From an uncultured Geobacter sp. (lineage in GTDB: Bacteria > Desulfobacterota > Desulfuromonadia > Geobacterales > Geobacteraceae): DNA of 43,101 nucleotides. This document shows positions 26,169 to 33,301 of this stretch, in pieces (the stretch's first letter is position 1; each line of letters starts with the position of its first letter). The stretch covers positions 1-43,101 of the forward strand of contig CAIYDQ010000199.1 of the NCBI GenBank assembly GCA_903925075.1, written 5' to 3'. The notes under the pieces were generated by a model. That model worked only from the letters and a program-made list of their open reading frames with translations, was not told where the DNA came from and did not search any database. A program made the position numbers and the translations under genes.

Positions 26169-27482
26169 TTAGGCGCCCATGCCGGCCGTCGCAGTTTTTT
26201 TGGCCGGGCTGTGGGCCATGTTCTGCAAGATCATGTTCTCAAGAGCTCCGTCGAAAAACTCCCGCCGGCAATCCAGCGCGCCCACTTCCTTCTCCTGCAA
26301 AAGATTCAGAAACCGGCAGCCGCCAAAGCAAAGCGGCAGGTAGGAACAGTCGAGACATTGCTCGTTTTGCCAATTGCCGATGCCGTGCGAAGTGGCATAG
26401 TCGGCGACGCCCTCGGCGAGCGTGCCGACGCTCATTCCGTCCCACCCCATGAAGGCTGGGCACTTGTAGAGACTGCCGTCGCAGTTCACCACCACGTTGT
26501 CCTCCACCTGAACCATGCAGGCGCCAAGTTTGATCTCGGGGCCGGCAAAGCCGTGCGCCAGGATCTCTCCCCGCAGAAAGGAGAGCGCCTCGACGAGCCA
26601 CGGCTCGCAGGAGCAGGAGCAGCCTGAGCCGTTTTCCGCGCACCCCGCCTTGGGAGTCACCGGGGTGAAGAAGATCCGCCGAATCTTGTCGGGGGTGATG
26701 CCGCAGTCCAGCAGGTGATCCAAAAGGCGCGGGAATTCGCGGTAGTTCTCCGGGTGAAAGTTCCCTCCGAGGGTGATCGGAACCAGGTCCCAGATCTGTG
26801 CGATGTTGTTCGCGATGGCGTCGAAGCTCCCGGAGCCGGAGGCGTAGGGACGTTGCCGGTCATGGATCTCGCGCGGCCCGTCCAGGGTGAACTTCGCCCC
26901 CTTCAACCCCAGCGGCAGCAGCCTTTGAGCTGTTCGCCGGTCCAACAGGGTGCCGTTAGTCACCAGGTTGAAGCTGTAGCTTACCTTGTTCAGTTGGGCC
27001 GCCTCCAAAAGCGGCTCCGAGATGGTCCTGATCAGATCCTCCGAAAGCAGTGGCTCGCCTCCGTAAAAGGTCAAGCTCACGTCCATACCTTTGGCAAGGC
27101 GGTCGCGGATCAGCGTCTTTACCAGCAATTGCGCGGTCTCTTGGGACATGTAGCTGTTGTCTCTGAAGCTCCCCTCATAGCAGTAGCCACAGTCGAGGTT
27201 GCAGTCCAGGTTCAGCACCACGATCGCGCTGAACTTGCGGCTTTTGCCGTTGAACCGATCCAACAGCGTGCGCATCTGCTCCCTCTCCTGTTCCGGGTCG
27301 TCGACCAGCATGCCAAGCCTTCTCAGCGTTTCCACTTCCGCCCCTGTGCCGCAGCCGCTGCGGGCGATCTCCAGGGCGGCGCCGGAAATCACCACCGTCG
27401 AGGCGCGAAGCGTCGAGTGGAGCAGGAAGCGGTCGGCGCTCTCTTTGGCGGGATATAGCTTCACATAACGGGATAGGTGCAT
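26169..27482 (-). CDS. Radical SAM/SPASM peptide maturase (geopeptide type)
   Basis: The ATG at 27482 is chosen (GAGG about 10 bases upstream). The 437-residue protein starts with an about 80-residue domain that could bind a leader peptide. The radical SAM core follows with CNLDCGYC (Cys94, Cys98, Cys101), FYGGEPLL and NLVTNGTL. The C-terminal SPASM region has CENG-type and CSCSC clusters, GACM, NCDGSLYKCPAF and CLDCSYLPLCFGGC, enough Cys for two auxiliary 4Fe-4S clusters. Enzymes of this build install thioether or carbon-carbon crosslinks in ribosomal peptides. A 33-codon gene directly upstream on the same strand encodes a Cys-rich candidate substrate. From memory this resembles the Geobacter geopeptide maturase family. 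Confidence 0.88.
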   Translation of the reverse strand: MHLSRYVKLYPAKESADRFLLHSTLRASTVVISGAALEIARSGCGTGAEVETLRRLGMLVDDPEQEREQMRTLLDRFNGKSRKFSAIVVLNLDCNLDCGYCYEGSFRDNSYMSQETAQLLVKTLIRDRLAKGMDVSLTFYGGEPLLSEDLIRTISEPLLEAAQLNKVSYSFNLVTNGTLLDRRTAQRLLPLGLKGAKFTLDGPREIHDRQRPYASGSGSFDAIANNIAQIWDLVPITLGGNFHPENYREFPRLLDHLLDCGITPDKIRRIFFTPVTPKAGCAENGSGCSCSCEPWLVEALSFLRGEILAHGFAGPEIKLGACMVQVEDNVVVNCDGSLYKCPAFMGWDGMSVGTLAEGVADYATSHGIGNWQNEQCLDCSYLPLCFGGCRFLNLLQEKEVGALDCRREFFDGALENMILQNMAHSPAKKTATAGMGA

Positions 27483-27521
27483 GGCTTGGCGACCTCGTGT
27501 TTGCTGGAGTGCTGATTTTTT

Positions 27522-27559
27522 GTTTTGGGCACCCCGGCAGTCGACGGAGTGCCCAAAAC
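27522..27559 (-). promoter_or_regulatory. Strong stem-loop between precursor peptide and maturase genes
   Basis: On the minus strand GTTTTGGGCAC (27549-27559) pairs perfectly with GTGCCCAAAAC (27522-27532) around a 16-base loop. No U-tract follows (AAAAAAT does), so it is more likely an mRNA stabiliser or processing site that raises the amount of peptide message relative to the enzyme message than a simple terminator. Confidence 0.65.
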
Positions 27560-27561
27560 GG

Positions 27562-27663
27562 TTAGAAGAAGCAAATTGAAGCAAAACAGCAGCTGACTTC
27601 TTCCATAACGTCAGTTTTGCTTCCCTCCTCGACGACTACCAACGCTTCCATTAACTCGGCCAT
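27562..27663 (-). CDS. Candidate RiPP precursor peptide (geopeptide-like), 33 residues
   Basis: A 34-codon frame starts with ATG at 27663, 8 bases after GGGGG, and stops with TAA at 27562. The first 22 residues are acidic and Glu/Val-rich (MAELMEALVVVEEGSKTDVM), like a leader. The last 11 residues are VSCCFASICFF, with Cys25, Cys26 and Cys31 as likely modification sites. It has its own TTGACA promoter element upstream, a stem-loop just after the stop, and then the radical SAM/SPASM maturase gene about 80 bases downstream. No exporter or protease gene is next to it. Function is unknown; RiPP identity is inferred from size, composition and position. Confidence 0.78.
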   Translation of the reverse strand: MAELMEALVVVEEGSKTDVMEEVSCCFASICFF

Positions 27664-27720
27664 GACTGTAATCCCCCTTTTCCGTTGAGTGTTTGCTGGA
27701 CTTAATTTCCAGGCTGTGGT

Positions 27721-27750
27721 ACGTTAGCACGCACTTATTGGCGATGTCAA
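27721..27750 (-). promoter_or_regulatory. Promoter of the precursor peptide gene
   Basis: On the minus strand a perfect TTGACA (27745-27750) is followed by an 18-base spacer and TAACGT (27721-27726), a weak -10. The transcript would start near 27715, about 50 bases before the ATG. The low match of the -10 suggests an activator may be needed. Confidence 0.5.
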
Positions 27751-27799
27751 TTAAATTAATTTAGATTTATTATTATTTTTTATTTTAATTGGAGGGCAT

Positions 27800-29662
27800 T
27801 TGAGGATAATCGACAGTATCTTGCCGCCGTCTGCTCCGGCCCGAGTGGGACCGTTGCTGGCGGCCGTCGTTTGCATGTGGCTCTCGGCTTCCCCTGCGCG
27901 AGCCGAAGAAGACGACCTGCGCTCCCTTGAGCTTTACGGCGGCGCGAATGTCGAAATGGTCACGGTCGGCCGCTCGCCTCGTCCCGCCTCGCAGACCGCC
28001 GAGAACATCACGGTGGTGACGGCTGGCGAGATTGAGGCGATGAACGCGCACACATTGGCGGACGTGCTCAACACGGTGGCCGGAGTGCAGTTCGAGATGT
28101 TCCGCACTCCAGGGACTATCGCCATTTTCGATTTGCAAGGGTCCAATTACAACCACGTCCTGGTCCTGATCGACAACGTCCCCCTGAACAGCCTGGCCGA
28201 AAATTTCCCGGATACTTCCTCGGTGCCGGCACAGATAATTGAGCGGGTCGAGATTGTCAAGGGGGCGGCATCCTCCTCCTGGGGAAGCGCCCTCGGGGGC
28301 GTGATCAACGTGATAACAAAATCGCCCAGGGTCGAAGGTCCTTTTGGCGGCACGGCCTCCACTTACTTCGGCGAACGGGCGACCGCAGACGGGCGGGCAG
28401 AGGTAAGCGGCACGCTGAACCGCTTCGGCTATTACCTCGCCGGCGGCAAGCTCAGGTCCGACGGGCTGCTGCCGAACAACATGGTGGACCTGAACAACGT
28501 CTACGGAAAACTGCGCTACGACCTGCCGGCGCGCGGATCGCTGATCCTCGCCACCGGCTTTTCAGGCGGCTCCAGCGGCCAATTGTCGTTTCCTCCGGTT
28601 TTCAACGGCAACCAGGACCTGAGTCGGCTTATATCGACCCTTTCCGGTCAATATTCGCTTTCCGAGAGCCTCGGCATCGAGGCGGCGCTGAGAGACAAGC
28701 GCTACCGGATGGATGTCGAAGCCCGCAGCATCGCCGACGGTTCCGTGCTCAAACAGTCGCGGGACAAGGAGTCCGACACCGGAGCGAGCGTCAAGCTCTC
28801 ATGGCACGACGAGCTGCAAAGGTTGGTTGCCGGCATCGACTACGATCACGTCAGCGCGCACCTGAGCATGCCGCTGAAGCAGGTGGACCTGCTGAAAAAT
28901 AGCGCCGACCGCGCCGGGGTTTACCTGAATGACACCCTTTCCCTGGGAGGTTTCGCCGTCACCCCCAGCGTGCGTTTCGACCATACCGGCTCCGGCGGCG
29001 ATCTCTTCAGCCCGAGTTTCGGCGTCACCTACTCTCTTACGGAGAACAGCGTCTTGCGCGGCTATACGGCCAGGGGGTACAGTCTCGCCTCCTTGAACCG
29101 AGACGACTCGACGGAGAAGGTTTGGACTTCCCAGGTCGGCTTCGAATCCGCAGAGATACCCTATCTTTGGGTTAAGGCAACCCTGTTTCGCAACGACACC
29201 TGGAACGTCTCTGTCGGGCCCGACCAAAGCGGGGCCTTTGCCAAGCAAAGGCAGTTGAAGCGGGGTTACGAATTGGAGGGGCGCACCCTCCCCGTGCTCG
29301 GCGCCTCGCTTTCGCTCGGCTATACCTTCGTCGACGCCAGGGACGGCGACAGCGACGCCGTCTTGAAGGGAGTCGCCCGGCACACGCTCAACCTGGGCGT
29401 CAAGTACGAGGACAGTCGTTACCTGCGCGCGCTTTTGACCGGGCACTACATCGATTGGAACGCGGACGGCGCCAACCAGAGCGGCAGGTACGGCGCGATG
29501 ATTTGGGATCTGCACCTTGGCAAAAAGATCGTCTACTCTGAACGCGGCTCGATCGAGATGTTTATTTCCATAAGAAACCTGTTCAACGGAGAACAGGAGC
29601 TAAGCATCACTTACCGGAATCCCGGCCGCTGGGTCGAGGGAGGTGTCAGATGCGCGTTCTGA
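27800..29662 (+). CDS. TonB-dependent outer-membrane receptor
   Basis: TTG start with GGAGGG 4 bases upstream. The 620-residue protein has a signal peptide ending near ARAEE and a plug domain (about 50-160) with ENITVVTAGEIEAMNAHTLADVLNTVAGV and IERVEIVKGAASSSWGSALGGVINVITK. A 22-strand-type barrel follows, closing with RNPGRWVEGGVRCAF. Relatives take up siderophores, cobalamin, metals or peptides using TonB energy. The 3' end overlaps the binding-protein gene by 13 bases. The start is divergent from the precursor peptide gene across an AT-rich gap, suggesting shared control and possibly uptake of the modified peptide or of a metal complex. Confidence 0.93.
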   Translation: MRIIDSILPPSAPARVGPLLAAVVCMWLSASPARAEEDDLRSLELYGGANVEMVTVGRSPRPASQTAENITVVTAGEIEAMNAHTLADVLNTVAGVQFEMFRTPGTIAIFDLQGSNYNHVLVLIDNVPLNSLAENFPDTSSVPAQIIERVEIVKGAASSSWGSALGGVINVITKSPRVEGPFGGTASTYFGERATADGRAEVSGTLNRFGYYLAGGKLRSDGLLPNNMVDLNNVYGKLRYDLPARGSLILATGFSGGSSGQLSFPPVFNGNQDLSRLISTLSGQYSLSESLGIEAALRDKRYRMDVEARSIADGSVLKQSRDKESDTGASVKLSWHDELQRLVAGIDYDHVSAHLSMPLKQVDLLKNSADRAGVYLNDTLSLGGFAVTPSVRFDHTGSGGDLFSPSFGVTYSLTENSVLRGYTARGYSLASLNRDDSTEKVWTSQVGFESAEIPYLWVKATLFRNDTWNVSVGPDQSGAFAKQRQLKRGYELEGRTLPVLGASLSLGYTFVDARDGDSDAVLKGVARHTLNLGVKYEDSRYLRALLTGHYIDWNADGANQSGRYGAMIWDLHLGKKIVYSERGSIEMFISIRNLFNGEQELSITYRNPGRWVEGGVRCAF

Positions 29663-30504
29663 TATCACTCGTCCTGGCGGCGTTTTTGCTGCTGCCGCTG
29701 CCGGCCATGGCCTACGACATCCTGGTGCTCCAGTCCCTGCACGAGAAGGGTTACGACGACGCCGTCCGGGGGCTTAGGCGCGCCTGCCGCGCCAGCATGC
29801 GGACCGTGGTCCTCTCCGACTATGCCGAAGCCGACGTGACGCGCATGGTGCGCGAGGAGCGTCCAAGGCTGGTGATCGCGGTCGGCGACGGCGCCCTGGC
29901 GGTCGCCGACCGGCTGCGCAACATCCCGGTGCTCTACATGATGGCGCTCAATTTCAAGGCTCATCAGAGGGTGAGCGGGGTCGAGATGCTGCACGACCCG
30001 GCCAGGTATCTCTCCGTCTTCGAGAGCTTCGGCTCCAAAAGGGTGGGCGTGGTGTACGACCCGGCCAGAAGCGGCGCCTACCTGAAACGGGCGCAGAACG
30101 CCGCGCGCCGCGGCGGCGTCGACTTGGTGGTGCGCGAGGTGCACACGGCGAAGGAAACCCCGGCGATGCTGGAATCGCTGAGGGGCAAGGTGGACGCGGT
30201 CTGGATGCTTCCCGACGTCACCGCCGTCTCGCCCGCCTCCACCGAGGCCTACTTCCTGTTCTCGCAAAGCGAGATGGTGCCGGTCGTCACCTTCTCCGAC
30301 GTCTATCTCACCATGGGCGGCGCCGTGGCGCTGGGGATCGACCGGCTCGACATCGGCAAACAACTGGGCGAGATGGCGCAAAGCGTGCTGGACGGCGTCT
30401 CGCTTGAGGATCTTCCCCCTCAAGCTCCGCGCCGGGCGCTGACCCGGATCAACGAGCGGGTGCTGCGCAGACTGAAGATCGCCAACGGAGCGACGCTGGA
30501 ATGA
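29650..30504 (+). CDS. Periplasmic binding protein (ABC_sub_bind / TrpX-like)
   Basis: The 284-residue protein has a signal peptide (MRVLISLVLAAFLLLPLPAMA) and a two-lobe periplasmic binding fold. Features are DILVLQSLHEKGYDDAVRGL, a LVIAVGDGALAVADRL segment, KRVGVVYDPARSGAYLKRA and DAVWMLPDVTAVSPAS, as in the ABC_sub_bind family. No ABC permease or ATPase accompanies it. It overlaps the TonB-receptor gene by 13 bases and the kinase gene by 4 bases, so it more likely presents a ligand to the kinase than to a transporter; that role is inferred. Confidence 0.87.
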   Translation: MRVLISLVLAAFLLLPLPAMAYDILVLQSLHEKGYDDAVRGLRRACRASMRTVVLSDYAEADVTRMVREERPRLVIAVGDGALAVADRLRNIPVLYMMALNFKAHQRVSGVEMLHDPARYLSVFESFGSKRVGVVYDPARSGAYLKRAQNAARRGGVDLVVREVHTAKETPAMLESLRGKVDAVWMLPDVTAVSPASTEAYFLFSQSEMVPVVTFSDVYLTMGGAVALGIDRLDIGKQLGEMAQSVLDGVSLEDLPPQAPRRALTRINERVLRRLKIANGATLE

Positions 30505-32090
30505 AGGGCGCTTACCGCCTGATGCCGTACAACAAGAGCTTTCGTTTCCGGCTCTATCTCATGTTCTCCGGGGCCATCGCCCTGTTGACCGCGGTCTTCG
30601 CACTTTTCTACGTGATGACCGACATCCGGGGGTACCGTACCACCTTGGAGCGCGAGGGGCGGCTTTTGGCCACCATCCTGGCGCAAAACGCCAGACTCCC
30701 TCTTTTCGCCGAGAACCGGGAGACGCTTTTGCTGCTGGCGTCGGAGACCGCGCGCTATCCTTCGGTGCTGGACGTCTCCATCACCGGTTCCGACGGCCGG
30801 GTGGTCGCCCAGGCGGCGAAGCGCGGAGAAGGCGGCGAGGGGATAGTGGAGTTGAAGGTGCCGGTGACCTCCCCGGGGGCCGTATTCTCCCCCGACGTAC
30901 TGCTCTTGGGGCACATGCCGGTGGACAAGGAGCGGGTCATCGGCCAGGTGCGCCTGCATTTGGACACCTCCGGCGCGCGCCAGCGGCTCAACACCATGGT
31001 GGTGGCCTCGATCTGCATCGGTACTCTTTTCTGGGTGTTGGTCTCGCTTTTGAGCTACCAGATCCTCAAGCGGGTCACCTCTTCCTTCAACCTGCTGATG
31101 GGGGGGATCGACGAGATAGGCTCCGGGAACCTCTCGGCGCGCGTCGACCTGGACGGCGACGACGAACTGGGGCGGGCCGCCAACGCCATCAACGCCATGG
31201 CCGCCTTCCTGGAACTGCGCGAGCTTGAGAACCTCTCGCTGCAGGAAGAGCTGCTGCAAGCCATGAAGCTGGAAGTGCAGGACGAGAAAAAGCGGGTGAT
31301 GGCGCGCCTGATACACACCAACAAGATGACCTCGCTGGGGCTGCTGCTCTCCAGCATGGCCCACGAGATCAACAACCCCAACGCCTCGATCCGCTTTTCG
31401 GGGCACATGATCGCCAAGATGTGGGGCGACGCGGTGCCGATCCTCGACGGTTTCTGTCGCGAGGAGGGGGAATTCTATCTGGGCGGGGTGCCGTTTCAAA
31501 CCGCGCGGGTCGCCTTGACCGAAAATGCGGCCAAGATCGTGGAAAATTCCGAGCGCATCGCCAAGGTGGTGCAGGGTCTCAGGGATTACGGGGTCGCCGA
31601 TGGCTCCGGAATGCGGCAAAACCTGGAATTGAACGTGGCCGTAAGCGCGGCGCTGTCGGTGCTTGCCTGCCAGATGAAACAGGAAGTGCGGCTGAAGACC
31701 TCGCTGGCCGCCGATCTGCCGACCATCAAGGGAAGCCAGCAGCAGATGGAGCAGGTGCTGATGAACCTGATCCTGAACGCCATGCAGGCGCACGCCGAGG
31801 GAACGGGCGAGGTGTTTGTCGCCACCCGCTACGAGCGCGACTCGGCGCAGGTGGTGGCCGAGGTCAGGGACAGCGGGGTCGGCATAGACGCCGAAACCAT
31901 GGGCCGGCTTTTCGAGCCCTTCTACTCGACCAAGCTGGAGCGAGGCGGCAGCGGGCTTGGCCTCTACATCTCAAACTACATCGTCAAGGAGCATGGCGGC
32001 TCGCTGCTGCTCTCCTCCCAGCCGGGGCGTGGCACGGTGGCGCAGGTGATCCTGCCGGTGGAGCCGCGCTCGGCTCAATGCGAGGTCTGA
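30501..32090 (+). CDS. Membrane sensor histidine kinase (HAMP-HisKA-HATPase)
   Basis: The 529-residue kinase has a transmembrane helix near residues 18-40, a periplasmic sensor of about 130 residues, and a second helix (about 166-188, MVVASICIGTLFWVLVSLLSY). HAMP, the H-box SMAHEINNPNASI and an HATPase domain follow, the last with NLILNAMQA, DSGVGID, EPFYSTK and GSGLGLYI. The phosphate receiver is not fused or adjacent. It overlaps the binding-protein gene by 4 bases (ATGA). The kinase likely senses the loaded binding protein or periplasmic ligand; the sigma-54 regulator at 24691-26088 is a candidate target. Confidence 0.93.
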   Translation: MKGAYRLMPYNKSFRFRLYLMFSGAIALLTAVFALFYVMTDIRGYRTTLEREGRLLATILAQNARLPLFAENRETLLLLASETARYPSVLDVSITGSDGRVVAQAAKRGEGGEGIVELKVPVTSPGAVFSPDVLLLGHMPVDKERVIGQVRLHLDTSGARQRLNTMVVASICIGTLFWVLVSLLSYQILKRVTSSFNLLMGGIDEIGSGNLSARVDLDGDDELGRAANAINAMAAFLELRELENLSLQEELLQAMKLEVQDEKKRVMARLIHTNKMTSLGLLLSSMAHEINNPNASIRFSGHMIAKMWGDAVPILDGFCREEGEFYLGGVPFQTARVALTENAAKIVENSERIAKVVQGLRDYGVADGSGMRQNLELNVAVSAALSVLACQMKQEVRLKTSLAADLPTIKGSQQQMEQVLMNLILNAMQAHAEGTGEVFVATRYERDSAQVVAEVRDSGVGIDAETMGRLFEPFYSTKLERGGSGLGLYISNYIVKEHGGSLLLSSQPGRGTVAQVILPVEPRSAQCEV

Positions 32091-32374
32091 TCGCCGCCCA
32101 GAACGTGCAGCATGCCGCCGATGCGGTCCATCAGCTCCCGCAGCGTCTCCCCTTCGCAGCTTCCCCCGCAGATTTTGCGCATCTGGTTCAACAGCCCGTC
32201 GAACACGTCCTTTCCGCAGGGGCCCGACATGACGTCCCTGGAGATGGCCTCGTTCAGCAGCAGCCGTTTCATCTGGATCAGCTGGATTTCGACTCTGAGT
32301 CTCTTGATGGTCGGCATGTCGCTTTGCTTCAGTAACTGTAAGCACTGATTTATAATGCCGTATTGTTGATCCAT
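32075..32374 (-). CDS. Small protein of unknown function with C-terminal Cys residues
   Basis: A good ribosome site (AGGAGGAGAGAGGGTC) precedes the ATG at 32374. The 99-residue product is mainly helical, without membrane segments, and has three Cys in GPCGKDVF and KICGGSCEGE. Its 3' end overlaps the convergent histidine kinase gene by 16 bases, so the transcripts would be complementary at their ends. No family is recognised. Confidence 0.7.
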   Translation of the reverse strand: MDQQYGIINQCLQLLKQSDMPTIKRLRVEIQLIQMKRLLLNEAISRDVMSGPCGKDVFDGLLNQMRKICGGSCEGETLRELMDRIGGMLHVLGGDQTSH

Positions 32375-32582
32375 GACCCTCTCTCCTCCTTGCGCTGTTG
32401 TTTGCCACTCGTTTCTCTAGTATCAATAAATATGCCAAACTCTCGTTATATTTTTCTCAGCTAGTTTCGGTGACTTGCAGGTCGGGGGGCAGAGGGGGAC
32501 GGAATCGCGCAGTGTGCATATTTTTACAATTGCGGATAGGACGAATTAGAAAAGCGTACTGAACCGGTGAGTTGCGACGGAT

Positions 32583-32613
32583 TGTAAAAAAATTCACTGT
32601 TCCTTTTTTTACA
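32583..32613. repeat. Perfect TGTAAAAAAA/TTTTTTTACA inverted repeat at the cheB stop codon
   Basis: TGTAAAAAAA (32583-32592) and TTTTTTTACA (32604-32613) are exact reverse complements with an 11-base loop. The cheB stop codon (32609-32611) lies within the right arm. It may act as a weak terminator for cheB; another TTTTTACA lies near 32520. Confidence 0.5.
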
Positions 32614-33301
32614 GTTCCGGCGGGCAGGGGGGGGAGCAGGATCGGTGGGACAGGTCGGAGCGCTCGGCGCGGGCCGAGGCGGCGGGGAGGGAGCCGAACA
32701 GATCGGCTATGGCGGCGGGTATGCGCTCCAGGGGGAGCACCTGGTTCGCGGCGCCCAGCTCAATCGCCGCCTTGGGCATGCCGAATATGGCGCAGCTCCG
32801 CTGGTCCTGAACCATGGTGGCGGCGCCGCGCTCTTTGAGACTCAGCAGTCCCCGGGCGCCGTCCTTTCCCATGCCGCTCAGCAGCAGGCCGACCACTTTG
32901 CCGCACCGCTCCCGGGCCAGCGAGTGGAAGAATGCGTCGATGGAAGGGCGGCAGCAGTTGATCGGGGGGGCGTTGGTCAGCCTGATCCAGCCGTCGGCGA
33001 CGGTCAGATGGCTTCCTCCCGGGGCGACTACCGCCTCTCCGGCCCGATAGCGCGCGCCGTCTACGGCCAACTTCACGCTGATCGCGCATTCTCGCTCCAG
33101 CCAGGAGGCGAATCCCTCGGCGAATCCTTCGGCCAGATGCTGCACGACGAAAACCGCCGCCGGGAAGCGGGCGGGGAGGCTTTTCAGCACGCTTAGTACC
33201 CCTCTCGGGCCGCCCGTGGAGGCGCCGATGGCCAAGACGTCGGGGAGCGCCTGGCCGGCGGCGGGCTTTTGCGCCATGACCATAGCCTCGCCCCCCGTCA
33301 T
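32609..33301 (-). CDS. cheB: CheB methylesterase domain without receiver (FrzG-like)
   Basis: The 230-residue protein consists only of the CheB catalytic domain. It has the GASTGG loop (Ser28), VQH (His55) and SGMGKDGARG (Asp147), which make the esterase triad, plus APGGSHLTV. There is no N-terminal receiver, so it is not controlled by CheA phosphorylation in the usual way; FrzG of Myxococcus has the same build. It removes methyl groups from MCP glutamates or deamidates glutamines. Its ATG overlaps the cheA stop codon. A Ser/Pro/Cys-rich tail ends the protein. No cheR lies in the window. Confidence 0.92.
   Translation of the reverse strand: MTGGEAMVMAQKPAAGQALPDVLAIGASTGGPRGVLSVLKSLPARFPAAVFVVQHLAEGFAEGFASWLERECAISVKLAVDGARYRAGEAVVAPGGSHLTVADGWIRLTNAPPINCCRPSIDAFFHSLARERCGKVVGLLLSGMGKDGARGLLSLKERGAATMVQDQRSCAIFGMPKAAIELGAANQVLPLERIPAAIADLFGSLPAASARAERSDLSHRSCSPPCPPEL

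Noticed and set aside
27700-27800. A sigma-54 (-24/-12) promoter for the RiPP or receptor genes
   Set aside because: The best match (TGGTACG near 27716) has GG and GC one base out of the required spacing, so no reliable site could be named.
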